This document shows, one piece after another, positions 8,977 through 17,250 of a DNA stretch of 64,000 nt; the first letter of the stretch is position 1; each line of letters opens with the position of its first letter. The stretch spans positions 1 to 64,000 of the forward strand of contig NZ_CATNVD010000009.1 in the NCBI RefSeq assembly GCF_951230155.1, written 5' to 3'. The position numbers and the translations under genes are program-made. Source of the stretch: Parablautia sp. Marseille-Q6255. Lineage in GTDB: Bacteria > Bacillota > Clostridia > Lachnospirales > Lachnospiraceae. Below the pieces are notes generated by a model that saw only the letters and a program-made list of their open reading frames with translations, was not told where the DNA came from and made no database searches.

Positions 8977-9447
8977 ATGAATAAAGTCATCTTAATGGGA
9001 CGTTTAACGAGAGACCCTGAAGTACGTTATTCCGCAGGGGATAATTCCATGGCGATCGCCAGATATACACTGGCAGTTGACCGCAGATTCCGCCGCGACG
9101 GCGCAGACCAGCAGAGCGCAGATTTTATCGGCTGTGTTGCGTTTGGCAGGAGTGCGGAGTTTGCTGAGAAATATTTGCGTCAGGGTACAAAGATTGTAGT
9201 GACTGGACGTATTCAGACGGGAAGCTACACCAACAGGGATGGCCAGAAAGTATATACGACAGATGTAGTCGTAGAAGATCAGGAATTCGCCGAGAGTAAG
9301 GCAGCATCCGCAGACAGCGGTATGCCGCGTTATTCGCAGCCGTCGCCGATGGCAGCGGCTTCGATGCCGTCACCAAGTCAGGCGTCAGCAGGAGACGGAT
9401 TCATGAATATTCCGGACGGAATCGATGAAGAGCTTCCGTTCAACTAA
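8977..9447 (+). CDS. ssb: single-stranded DNA-binding protein
   Basis: OB-fold protein of 156 residues that coats single-stranded DNA during replication and repair. It begins MNKVILMGRLTRDPEVRYS and includes the core FIGCVAFGRSAEFAEKYLRQGTKIVVTGRIQTGSYTNRDG (two adjoining segments). After about residue 107 comes a flexible Ser/Pro/Ala/Met-rich linker, then the acidic tip DGIDEELPFN that recruits partner proteins. The tip and operon position mark it as the housekeeping SSB. Confidence 0.97.
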   Translation: MNKVILMGRLTRDPEVRYSAGDNSMAIARYTLAVDRRFRRDGADQQSADFIGCVAFGRSAEFAEKYLRQGTKIVVTGRIQTGSYTNRDGQKVYTTDVVVEDQEFAESKAASADSGMPRYSQPSPMAAASMPSPSQASAGDGFMNIPDGIDEELPFN

Positions 9448-9524
9448 ATGCTCGGATATTCCCCGGCGATACGGTGCCGAGGCATCCGACGCATCCAGAT
9501 AATGCGTAAAAGGAGGAATAAGCA

Positions 9525-9788
9525 ATGGCATTCAATAAAGACAGAGGCGATGCTCCGATGAAGAGAAGAGGCGGCATGCGCAGAAGAAAAAAAGTTTGCG
9601 TTTTCTGTGGTAAAGAGAACAACGAGATCGATTACAAGGACGTAAACAAGCTGAAGAGATACGTTTCCGAAAGAGGAAAGATCCTTCCGAGAAGAATCAC
9701 AGGAAACTGTGCAAAGCATCAGAGAGCACTGACTGTTGCGATCAAGAGAGCACGTCACGTTGCACTTATGCCGTACGTTCAGGACTGA
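9525..9788 (+). CDS. rpsR: 30S ribosomal protein S18
   Basis: Small-subunit protein of 87 residues, partner of S6. It contains [45 protein letters not shown] in overlapping family blocks; the Cys pair CVFC plus a later Cys make it a zinc-binding (C+) form. It is the last gene of the operon, followed by the terminator at 9814-9857. Confidence 0.97.
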   Translation: MAFNKDRGDAPMKRRGGMRRRKKVCVFCGKENNEIDYKDVNKLKRYVSERGKILPRRITGNCAKHQRALTVAIKRARHVALMPYVQD

Positions 9789-9813
9789 TCCTGACTGAAT
9801 TAAGAGAAAAAAT

Positions 9814-9857
9814 AAAATCCCCTCAAATACCGGTTTCGGTGTTTGAGGGGATTTTTA
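9814..9857. terminator. bidirectional terminator after rpsR; left copy of island-flanking repeat
   Basis: AAAATCCCCTCAAATAC and GTGTTTGAGGGGATTTT form a strong stem with A and T tracts on both sides, so it can serve rpsR and the convergent iclR-type gene. The 18 bases at 9843-9860 recur exactly at 18944-18961. Confidence 0.9.
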
Positions 9858-9885
9858 GATATCACCTTCCAGGTCTGAAAGCATA

Positions 9886-10719
9886 TCATTCTTCTTCGCT
9901 GGATTCTTTTAGCTGTTTTAAGAGCAGCATCTGACCGGCAGGAAATTCATTGGCATTGGAAGACAGCGCCCGGCAGGCGTTTGTCAGAAAGTCTGCATAC
10001 TGGAAAAACTGATCCTCCTGCATAGAAAGAACGGCGCCGGAAATACTGATTGCGGCAGTCGGATAGCCTTGCGCATTGCGGATGGGCGCCGCTACGCATC
10101 GGACGCCGAGCGTTTCCTCCTCATAATCTATAGAATATCCCCGGGCTCGGATTTCTTCCAGCTGCTGATAAAGCGTGTTTCTGTCTGTGATCGTGTTGGG
10201 AGTAGAGGCCGGGAGGCCTTCTGTATTTAAAATGTGTTCGATTTCCTCTGGGGGCAGGAAAGCAAGCATGGCTTTTCCGCATCCTGTACAGTGCATAGGC
10301 AATGTTTTGCCGCTGATGGAGTAGGAATACATTCTTCGATTTTGATGAAAGACATCCAGATAAAGCACGCGTCCGTTGACGTGAGTCGTAAGATAAATAG
10401 TTTTTCCTGTTTTTAGCTGCAGATCCTCCAGAAAAGGAAGTGTAAACCGAAGTACAGGCATGGACATCTGTGTGCAGTAATTTAACTGCATGATAGAGTA
10501 GCCAAGCCGGTAATTCATGGAGGGGGCAGTGCGGATAATGTATCCGTAGTATTCCAGGGTGCGCAACAAATTTAAGACGGTACTTTTCGGAAGCCCCAGC
10601 TTTTTACTGATGTCTGCCAGACTTAATTCTGGAGTATCTGGAGTAAAGCAGGATAAAATATGAATTGCCTTTGTGACAGATTTCACCTGCCATGGGGGCG
10701 CAAGATCATTTTTTTTCAA
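9886..10719 (-). CDS. IclR-family transcriptional regulator
   Basis: DNA-binding regulator, 277 residues from the TTG at 10719. That start is decided by AAAGGAGG ten bases upstream; an upstream TTG at 10743 would put the ribosome site inside the gene. An N-terminal winged helix (VTKAIHILSCF, LSLADISKKLGLPKSTVLNLLRTLEYYGYI) precedes an IclR effector domain with the characteristic GKTLPMHCTGCGKAMLAFLP and ARGYSIDYEEETLGVRCVAAPI stretches. It is transcribed divergently from the sugar-acid gene cluster and probably represses it, releasing on binding a keto-sugar acid. Possible operators lie in the 384-base intergenic space. Confidence 0.92.
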   Translation of the reverse strand: MKKNDLAPPWQVKSVTKAIHILSCFTPDTPELSLADISKKLGLPKSTVLNLLRTLEYYGYIIRTAPSMNYRLGYSIMQLNYCTQMSMPVLRFTLPFLEDLQLKTGKTIYLTTHVNGRVLYLDVFHQNRRMYSYSISGKTLPMHCTGCGKAMLAFLPPEEIEHILNTEGLPASTPNTITDRNTLYQQLEEIRARGYSIDYEEETLGVRCVAAPIRNAQGYPTAAISISGAVLSMQEDQFFQYADFLTNACRALSSNANEFPAGQMLLLKQLKESSEEE

Positions 10720-10782
10720 GATCAGATATCCTCCTTTGTTCAATATAGCTGAATGGTTGTGCTTAAATACAAAATCGTTTTT

Positions 10783-10811
10783 GTTATATCATGAAAAATA
10801 AGGCATGTCAA
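10783..10811 (-). promoter_or_regulatory. promoter of the IclR-type gene
   Basis: On the minus strand, TTGACA (10811-10806), 17 bases, TATAAC (10788-10783). It lies about 64 bases upstream of the TTG start at 10719. Confidence 0.75.
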
Positions 10812-10865
10812 TGAAAGAAAAACTATTTCTCCTGCAGGAAGAATTCTTTTCAATTTCCACTTAAA

Positions 10866-10894
10866 ATTCTGTATATGAATTCTGTATTACTGAA
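10866..10894. promoter_or_regulatory. candidate IclR operator, upstream copy
   Basis: TTCTGTATTACTGAA (10880-10894) matches the perfect palindrome at 11093-11107 in 13 of 15 positions, and both are followed by CG. A 9-base direct repeat ATTCTGTAT occurs at 10866-10874 and 10879-10887. The position between two divergent promoters suits a shared operator. Confidence 0.5.
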
Positions 10895-11038
10895 CGATAA
10901 TGCAGAAAACAGAACGGCTATAAAAACCTAAATCATTATACTACACTCATCATGCAATTGTAAATGAAAAGAAATTGGATAATATGCATAAAAATTAGAT
11001 ATATAAACAGGCAAAATATACAAAATATTGAAAACATC

Positions 11039-11067
11039 TTGACAATAGATATATTTGAATGTATATT
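11039..11067 (+). promoter_or_regulatory. promoter of the sugar-acid cluster
   Basis: TTGACA (11039-11044), 17 bases, TATATT (11062-11067). The surrounding 384 bases are very AT-rich. Confidence 0.8.
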
Positions 11068-11092
11068 GAAATTACAAAAAATATATACGATA

Positions 11093-11107
11093 TTCAGTAA
11101 TACTGAA
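11093..11107. promoter_or_regulatory. candidate IclR operator, perfect palindrome
   Basis: TTCAGTA-A-TACTGAA is a perfect 7-1-7 inverted repeat 25 bases downstream of the -10 box, where a bound repressor would block transcription. It is a near-copy of the site at 10880-10894. Confidence 0.6.
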
Positions 11108-11127
11108 CGAGAAGAGGGGGCATTTTT

Positions 11128-12021
11128 TTGAAGAAACTATATGGTGTAATTACAGCTATGACGACTCCGTTTACCGTGGAGGATTGTGTAGATGTATCAG
11201 CTTTAGAACAGCAGACAGAATTTTTGATCGAGAAGGGTGTCGACTGCCTGTATCCTACAGGAACTACAGGTGAAATGTATCTGATGAGCCCGGAAGAACG
11301 TGAGCTGGTAGCAGAGACTGTAGTGAAAAAAGCTGCGGGGAGAGTGACCGTATTTATCCATGCAGGTGCGATGACCCTGGAGGAAACCATTCGTCTGGCA
11401 CAGCATGCGCATAAAATTGGCGCAGATGGTGTGGGGGTAGTAACTCCCAGCTACTTTACGGTGGATGATCGCGCTATGGTTCAGTATTACAAAGACGTAT
11501 GCAGTGCGCTGCCACAGGATTTTCCGGTGTATGTATATGTAATTCCGCAGCTGGCTCACAATGATATTTCGCCAGAAACGATGAATGAAATCTGCAAAGC
11601 CTGCCCGAATGTGATAGGTGTAAAATACAGCTATGCGGATATGGGAAGAGTATTGCAGTATCTTCGCGTGAATGACGGAAACTTTTCGGTGGTATTTGGT
11701 GCAGACTCTATGTTCCTTCCGGCTCTGGTAGCTGGCTGTGACGGAACTGTTTCCGGATGCTCCGGTCCGTTTCCGGAATATTTTGTGGAAGTATACAGAC
11801 AGTTTAAAGCCGGAAATATGGAAGCGGCAAAAAAGGCGCAGGATACGGCAAATGATCTGGTATGGCTGATGAAGGCCGGTGCAGATATGTCAATCTTCAA
11901 AAATATTCTGACATTCAGGGGGATTCCCGGAGGCCATATGAGAAAACCGCTTCTGGACCTGTCGCAGGAAGATGTGAGAACTTTGTATGAGGCCGTTCAG
12001 CCTTATATTAAAAATTTATAA
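11128..12021 (+). CDS. dihydrodipicolinate synthase/N-acetylneuraminate lyase family aldolase
   Basis: TIM-barrel Schiff-base aldolase or dehydratase, 297 residues, TTG start after GAGGGGG. The family motif is YPTGTTGEMYLMSPEERE; the Schiff-base lysine is K166 in IGVKYS and the active tyrosine Y137 in YVYVIPQ. It lacks the usual YNVPGRTG wording (here YVIPQLA), which argues against true DapA. As first gene of a cluster with KDPG aldolase and KDG kinase, it more likely acts on a 2-keto-3-deoxy sugar acid (KDG aldolase or ketodeoxyglucarate dehydratase type). The substrate cannot be fixed from sequence. Confidence 0.88.
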   Translation: MKKLYGVITAMTTPFTVEDCVDVSALEQQTEFLIEKGVDCLYPTGTTGEMYLMSPEERELVAETVVKKAAGRVTVFIHAGAMTLEETIRLAQHAHKIGADGVGVVTPSYFTVDDRAMVQYYKDVCSALPQDFPVYVYVIPQLAHNDISPETMNEICKACPNVIGVKYSYADMGRVLQYLRVNDGNFSVVFGADSMFLPALVAGCDGTVSGCSGPFPEYFVEVYRQFKAGNMEAAKKAQDTANDLVWLMKAGADMSIFKNILTFRGIPGGHMRKPLLDLSQEDVRTLYEAVQPYIKNL

Positions 12022-12042
12022 AAACAAAGGGAGGATTTACAA

Positions 12043-13017
12043 ATGAACATGAAAAAACTGGTATCCGCAGCAATCGCTGCAGCAATGTGTGTATCGCTGA
12101 CAGCTGCATCTGTCAGTGCAGCAGATTTTCCGGGTAAGAAATCTATTACGATCGTTTGCCCATACGCAGCAGGAGGAGCATCCGATACGACTTCTCGTAT
12201 TTTTGCATCTGAGCTTGAAAAAGCCATCGGAACGACGGTTATGGTGCAGAATACGACGGGTGCATCAGGCGCGATCGGTCTGGAAACTGTCAGAAACAGC
12301 AAGCCGGATGGTTATACGATCGCTTATATGCCTGTAGAGTCGACCATGCTTTCTGCTTTAGGATATACGGATTTAACTACAAATGATTTTCGGTTTATCG
12401 GACGTGCTATGACGATTCCGGCAGCGATCACAGTCAAGGCTGACAGTGAATGGGAAACTTTTGAAGACTTTATCGCATATGCAAAAGAGCATCCGGGTGA
12501 GGTTCGTGTAGGAAATTCCGGCACAGGTTCAATCTGGCAGGTGGCAGCAGCTTCTGTAGAGGAAGTCTGCGATGTTGAGTTTAACCATGTTCCGTTTTCA
12601 GATGGTGCAGCGGCAGCAGTTACTGCTCTGCTTGGCGGAAACATTGAAGCAGTAGCAGTAAGTCCGTCTGAGGTGTATACAAATGTTGAGTCTGGAGATT
12701 TCCGTACGCTGGCAATTTTAGGCGAAGGTCCGTCCTCTGTTCTTCCAGATGTTCCGGTGGCAACAGATCTTGGATATGATATCGTGATCCAGGGATGGGG
12801 TGGATTTGCAGTACCGAAAGATACTCCGGACGATGTGGTTGAGATTCTTGAGGCTGCAGCTGAAAAAGCAATCAACTCTGACGCTATGAAGGAGCTTCTG
12901 GAAAGCAATGGATATGAGCATGCATATTTAAATGGCGCTGATATGGATGCTAAGGCGGCAGAAGAGCTGGAGTACTACTCAGAATTAATTCCTACTATGG
13001 GGATTGTAATGGAGTAA
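12043..13017 (+). CDS. tripartite tricarboxylate transporter substrate-binding protein (TctC/Bug)
   Basis: Extracytoplasmic solute-binding protein of 324 residues. A signal peptide (MNMKKLVSAAIAAAMCVSLT) is followed by ASVSA-ADFPG as an SPase I type site. The mature part begins KSITIVCPYAAGGASDTTSRI, the diagnostic Bug-family opening, and includes GNSGTGSIWQVAAASVEE and RTLAILGEGPSSVLPDVPVATDLGYD. It delivers a carboxylate to the TctAB permease encoded next. The signal peptide has no proper lipobox cysteine, unusual for a Gram-positive binding protein. A sugar acid or related carboxylate is the likely ligand, from gene context. Confidence 0.93.
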   Translation: MNMKKLVSAAIAAAMCVSLTAASVSAADFPGKKSITIVCPYAAGGASDTTSRIFASELEKAIGTTVMVQNTTGASGAIGLETVRNSKPDGYTIAYMPVESTMLSALGYTDLTTNDFRFIGRAMTIPAAITVKADSEWETFEDFIAYAKEHPGEVRVGNSGTGSIWQVAAASVEEVCDVEFNHVPFSDGAAAAVTALLGGNIEAVAVSPSEVYTNVESGDFRTLAILGEGPSSVLPDVPVATDLGYDIVIQGWGGFAVPKDTPDDVVEILEAAAEKAINSDAMKELLESNGYEHAYLNGADMDAKAAEELEYYSELIPTMGIVME

Positions 13018-13083
13018 CCTTACTGCGGTGAGCAGGGAGTCATAAAGAAAATATGTGAAAAGCTTAGAAGATATCGTAGAGAT

Positions 13084-13114
13084 GCAGCATCACGCCCGGA
13101 GTGGTGTGGTGCTG
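13084..13114 (+). promoter_or_regulatory. intercistronic hairpin between tctC-like and tctB-like genes
   Basis: CAGCATCAC (13085-13093) pairs with GTGGTGCTG (13106-13114) and is followed by TTTCT. Such hairpins after binding-protein genes usually stabilise the upstream message or attenuate downstream reading, giving more binding protein than permease. Confidence 0.5.
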
Positions 13115-13143
13115 TTTCTCTTCAGAAGGAAAGGACTGATGTT

Positions 13144-13629
13144 ATGAAAAAATTGAGTGCAGATGCGATTGCCGGCCTGCTTTGCATGGCATTTGGTATC
13201 TTTTTTTTGATTATGACGGCGACAAATCCTCAGCTTAGTTTTATTGCCACTACCTCAGACGGGGTTCCGGGAGGCGGGTTCTTCCCGTATATCCTGAGTA
13301 TTGCTGTGATCATTATGGGAGGCGCACTGACGGTGCGGGGAATGAAAGGAAACAGCAGAAAATATGTGGAAATGACACCGGAAAGGAAGAAAAATCTCAG
13401 AGTTTTATTGCTGACGGTGGCAGGACTTATCGTTTTTCTTGGAGCATGGAAGATAACCGCTCCTTATTTTGGAAATACGGCATTTATGGTGTGTGTATTC
13501 CTGTTTGAAATCTATCTGAATAAACTGTTTGAGCGTACGTGGAAATTTGCCCTGATCTATGCAGTCATCTTTACCGCATTTATTTATCTGGTATTTAATA
13601 TGGGATTTTCCATTTTGTTCAATGCATAA
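13144..13629 (+). CDS. tripartite tricarboxylate transporter small membrane subunit (TctB)
   Basis: Membrane protein of 161 residues with four hydrophobic segments (about 8-28, 43-62, 82-104 and 115-155). The motif GVPGGGFFPYILSIAVIIMGG after the first segment is the typical TctB wording. It forms the permease with TctA and is encoded 18 bases upstream of it. It begins with ATG 13144 after GAAAGGAC. Confidence 0.9.
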   Translation: MKKLSADAIAGLLCMAFGIFFLIMTATNPQLSFIATTSDGVPGGGFFPYILSIAVIIMGGALTVRGMKGNSRKYVEMTPERKKNLRVLLLTVAGLIVFLGAWKITAPYFGNTAFMVCVFLFEIYLNKLFERTWKFALIYAVIFTAFIYLVFNMGFSILFNA

Positions 13630-13647
13630 CGGGAAGGAGATACAGGT

Positions 13648-15168
13648 ATGGGAATAGGATTGGATGTATGGGCTGCCGGTCTGTCAGAATTGATGCAGCC
13701 TTCGGTAATTATGTTTCTGTTTTTGGGCGTTCTGGTCGGAACGATGATCGGTGCCTTACCGGGATTATCAGCGACGATGGGTATTGCAATCATGACCCCG
13801 ATTACGTTCTGGTTTGATCCAGTGGATGGTTTTGCTATGCTGATGGGGCTTTGGAATGCAGCTATTTTTGCAGGAGGCATTACTGCAATTTTGATCAATA
13901 CCCCGGGCACCCCGGCTTCTATTACGCAGTCGTTTGACGGCTATGCCTTATATAAGCAGGGAAAAGGCGGACTGGCGCTTGGAATTAATGTGATCTTCTC
14001 ATTTATTGGAGGCATGATCAGTACTCTGGCGCTGATTCTTCTGGCAACACCGATTGCAAAGTTTACAGTTACCTTTAACTCAGCGGAGTATTTTATGCTG
14101 GCTGGTTTTGGTCTGAGTATGATGGTAGCAGTATCCGGCGGAGATGTGTTAAAGGGACTGATCCTCGGATTAGCAGGGATTCTTCTTTCTACGATTGGTC
14201 TGGATCCGATTTTGGGAATTAAGCGTTTTACTTTTGGAAATGTAAATCTTCTGGCAGGTATCTCCTTTATCCCGGTAATGATTGGTATGTTTGGTATCGG
14301 TGAAGTAATGTATCAGATTTTCACCAGGGATAAGGCTCAGGAAGCAAAGGATATCGAAGCCAGAAAAGTAAATCTGGCGCTTGGAAAAGTACTTCCTTCA
14401 AAAAAGGAAATGAAAGAACTGATGCCAAGAGGTATTGTAGCCTCTGTCGTAGCGACGATCATCGGAGCGATCCCGGCAGCGGGCGGAGATATTTCTGCTA
14501 TTATCTGCTGGGGTAATGGAAAGAAGTTCAGCAAGCATCCGGAAGAGTATGGAAAAGGTTCGGTGGAAGGTCTTGCTATCAGTTCTGCTGCGAATAATGG
14601 TGTGCTGGGCGGCGCTATGACAACAATGATGACACTCGGCATTCCGGGTGATGCAGTGACAGCCATCCTGATCGGTTCCCTGACTATGTATGGAATGCAG
14701 CCGGGGATCAAGATGTTTACAGAAAATGCAAAATTTACAACTCAGATCATGGCATTGATGGTTCTTGCAAATATTGCGTTTTTGATTCTGGGTCTGCTCA
14801 CTGCCAAGGTATCGGCAAAGGTCCTCAATGTGGCTCAGCCTACTGTCTGGGCGGCAGTAACGATCCTTTGTGTAGTAGGCTCCTACGCGCTGAACAACAA
14901 CTTTTTTGATGTAATGATCATGTTTGCAGCAGGAATCCTCGGTTTCTTATTTAAAGTATTTGAATTCCCTACCGGACCGTTCATTTTGGGTATCCTGCTG
15001 GGCGGTATGCTGGAGAGTAATATGCGCCGTGCGCTGGTAATGAGCAACGGAAGCTATGCAACCTTTATTACCCGGCCGGTTTCGTGTGTTCTGCTCATTC
15101 TGGTCGTACTGACCTTCCTGTATCCGGTTATAAAAAGCATGCGGAAAAAGAAGACAGTGGAAAAATAA
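13648..15168 (+). CDS. tripartite tricarboxylate transporter large permease subunit (TctA)
   Basis: Polytopic membrane protein of 506 residues, the main permease of the TctABC system, driven by an ion gradient without ATP. It has the family signatures GTMIGALPGLSATMGIAIM near the N-terminus and AIPAAGGDISAIICWGNGKK plus MTLGIPGDAVTAIL in the middle, and about eleven to twelve hydrophobic helices. It starts at ATG 13648 after AAGGAGA. Its place between TctB and the aldolase suggests that the imported acid feeds the KDG/KDPG enzymes. Confidence 0.95.
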   Translation: MGIGLDVWAAGLSELMQPSVIMFLFLGVLVGTMIGALPGLSATMGIAIMTPITFWFDPVDGFAMLMGLWNAAIFAGGITAILINTPGTPASITQSFDGYALYKQGKGGLALGINVIFSFIGGMISTLALILLATPIAKFTVTFNSAEYFMLAGFGLSMMVAVSGGDVLKGLILGLAGILLSTIGLDPILGIKRFTFGNVNLLAGISFIPVMIGMFGIGEVMYQIFTRDKAQEAKDIEARKVNLALGKVLPSKKEMKELMPRGIVASVVATIIGAIPAAGGDISAIICWGNGKKFSKHPEEYGKGSVEGLAISSAANNGVLGGAMTTMMTLGIPGDAVTAILIGSLTMYGMQPGIKMFTENAKFTTQIMALMVLANIAFLILGLLTAKVSAKVLNVAQPTVWAAVTILCVVGSYALNNNFFDVMIMFAAGILGFLFKVFEFPTGPFILGILLGGMLESNMRRALVMSNGSYATFITRPVSCVLLILVVLTFLYPVIKSMRKKKTVEK

Positions 15169-15205
15169 CAGCTGAAAACAGATGTAGAGGGGAAAAGGTA
15201 AAGAT

Positions 15206-16168
15206 ATGACCATTTTTGAGAAAATGAAGGAGACAGGTATTGTTCCTGTAATAAAAATTCCATCAGCAGAACATGCAGTACCTTTGGCAAGAACACTGCT
15301 GGAGGCAGGGATTCCTCAGATTGAAGTGACTCTGAGAAATGAATGTGCACTGGACTGTATCCGGGCGATAAAAAAGGAACTTCCGCAGATGACAGTGGCT
15401 GCGGGAACAGTTCTCTCACCAGAGCAGGTGCAGCTGGCAAAGGAAGCCGGAGCCGAGCTGTGTGTGACGCCGGGATTTAATGAAGACGTTGTAAAGGCCT
15501 GCCAGGAGGCGGATATTCCGGTCCTTCCCGGCGCAGTCACAGCGACGGAGATTGAACGGGGAATGAAGCTGGGGCTTCATATATTTAAATTTTTCCCGGC
15601 AGAGCTTTTGGGCGGCGTTAAGACGATCAAAGAGCTGACAGGACCGTATTCAAATATCGAATTCGTCCCGACTTCCGGGATCAGGATGGATAATATGGGA
15701 AATTATCTGTCTAATCCAAAGGTGGCGGCAGTAGGAGGAAGCTTTATGGCTCCGGCGGATAAGGTTCTCGCAAAAGACTGGGAAGGTATCAGAGCATTAT
15801 GTGAAAAGGCTGTTGCGGTCTCACACAATTTCCACCTGGTACATATTGGGCTTAATCTTGAAAATGAGGCGGCGGCAAAGGATATGGCAGAGGAATTGGG
15901 AGCGATGTTTGGGATCGGTTACCGCGCAGGCGGCAGAAGCGATTTTGCCGGAGAGCTGTTTGAATGCTGCAAAATCAAGTTTCCCGGAGAAAAAGGACAC
16001 ATTGCAATCGGTGTCAGGAGCGTAGAGCGTGCTATGGCATATCTGCAGAAAAAAGGATATGCGATGAGAGAGGAATTTAAGAATTATACCAGCGCCGGAA
16101 AACTGAATGCAGTTTACCTGGAAAAGGAATTTGGCGGTTTTGCGATTCACCTTTTAAATCGTCCGTAG
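15206..16168 (+). CDS. KDPG/KHG aldolase with C-terminal VOC-like domain
   Basis: Two-part protein of 320 residues. Residues 1-205 are a KDPG aldolase (2-keto-3-deoxy-6-phosphogluconate to pyruvate plus glyceraldehyde 3-phosphate): E40 in IEVTLR, GTVLSPEQ, and Schiff-base K128 in FKFFPAELLGG. Residues about 208-320 add a domain (FHLVHIGLNLENEAAAKDMA, HIAIGVRSVERAMAYLQKKGYA, GFAIHLL) with the pattern of a glyoxalase/VOC fold. Standard Eda proteins stop near residue 210. The extra domain may bind substrate or tune the enzyme; its role is unknown. It is encoded between the transporter and KDG kinase. Confidence 0.9.
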   Translation: MTIFEKMKETGIVPVIKIPSAEHAVPLARTLLEAGIPQIEVTLRNECALDCIRAIKKELPQMTVAAGTVLSPEQVQLAKEAGAELCVTPGFNEDVVKACQEADIPVLPGAVTATEIERGMKLGLHIFKFFPAELLGGVKTIKELTGPYSNIEFVPTSGIRMDNMGNYLSNPKVAAVGGSFMAPADKVLAKDWEGIRALCEKAVAVSHNFHLVHIGLNLENEAAAKDMAEELGAMFGIGYRAGGRSDFAGELFECCKIKFPGEKGHIAIGVRSVERAMAYLQKKGYAMREEFKNYTSAGKLNAVYLEKEFGGFAIHLLNRP

Positions 16169-16201
16169 AGAGGATCTGTTTGACAGGGAAAGGAATATTA
16201 T

Positions 16202-17224
16202 ATGAAAAAAGTAGTTGGTTTTGGAGATTTTCTGGTGCGGTTGAGCCCGCCGGGATATCTCAAATTTATACAGGCAGATACGTTTGATATAAATTACACG
16301 GGAGCAGAAGCAAATGTACTGGTATCTTTGTCCTGCATGGGAGTAAAGACGGAATTAGTGACCCGCGTTCCGGATCACGCGATTGCAGACAGCGGTCTGG
16401 CCATGATGCGCAAATTTGGCGTAGGTGTTGAGCACGTAGTAAAAGGCGGAGAGCGTATGGGAGTATTTTATCTGGAAAAGGGAGCCTCTCAGCGTCCTTC
16501 GAGGATCGTATATGACAGAAAATACAGTGCTATTGCTATGGCAGAACCGGGGATGTTTGACTGGGATGCAGCTTTTGAAGGAGCTTCTCATTTCCATATC
16601 ACGGGAATTACCCCGGCGCTTGGAACAGCCATGCCGGAGGTATCGATCGGAGCGGTCAGGGCGGCAAAGGAACACGGGCTGACGGTAAGCTGTGATCTGA
16701 ATTACCGCAAAAATATGTGGTCTGCGGATGCGGCCAGAGACTGTATGGAAAAAATGCTTCAGTATGTAGATATCCTCATCGCCAATGAGGAGGATGCAGA
16801 TAAGGTATTGGGGATCCGGGCAGCGGATACCGATGTGACCACAGGAAAATTAAACAAGGACGGATATGTAGATGTAGCCGCGCAGCTGTGTGACAAGTAT
16901 GGAGTAAGGGAAGTAGGGATCACGCTGCGTAGGAGCATCAGTGCTTCCGATAATGAGTGGGGTGCACTGTTGTATTCTGACGGAAAGCCGTATTTTTCCA
17001 GAACCTATCCAATCCATATTGTAGACCGCGTTGGGGGCGGGGATTCCTTTGCTGCGGGATTGCTCTATGGAGATCTGCAGGGATTTGAATCTCAGAAAAA
17101 GATTGAATATGCTGCGGCTGCATCATGTCTGAAGCATTCTATTGAGCTGGATTTCAATCTTTCCAGTGTATCGGAGATAGAGCTTTTGATGAATGGAGAC
17201 GCGTCAGGACGGGTACAGAGGTAA
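16202..17224 (+). CDS. kdgK: 2-keto-3-deoxygluconate kinase (PfkB family sugar kinase)
   Basis: PfkB/ribokinase-fold kinase of 340 residues that phosphorylates 2-keto-3-deoxygluconate (KDG) to KDPG with ATP. Evidence is the N-terminal GFGDFLVRLSPPG, the sugar-contact region YTGAEANVLVSLSCMG, DLNYRKNMW, and the ATP/catalytic signature DRVGGGDSFAAG with base D281. It sits directly after the KDPG aldolase gene, so the two successive steps KDG to KDPG to pyruvate plus GAP are encoded together. Another 2-keto-sugar acid as substrate cannot be excluded. Confidence 0.88.
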   Translation: MKKVVGFGDFLVRLSPPGYLKFIQADTFDINYTGAEANVLVSLSCMGVKTELVTRVPDHAIADSGLAMMRKFGVGVEHVVKGGERMGVFYLEKGASQRPSRIVYDRKYSAIAMAEPGMFDWDAAFEGASHFHITGITPALGTAMPEVSIGAVRAAKEHGLTVSCDLNYRKNMWSADAARDCMEKMLQYVDILIANEEDADKVLGIRAADTDVTTGKLNKDGYVDVAAQLCDKYGVREVGITLRRSISASDNEWGALLYSDGKPYFSRTYPIHIVDRVGGGDSFAAGLLYGDLQGFESQKKIEYAAAASCLKHSIELDFNLSSVSEIELLMNGDASGRVQR

Positions 17225-17250
17225 CTGTTCGTATTGTGGAGGGATGCTTT

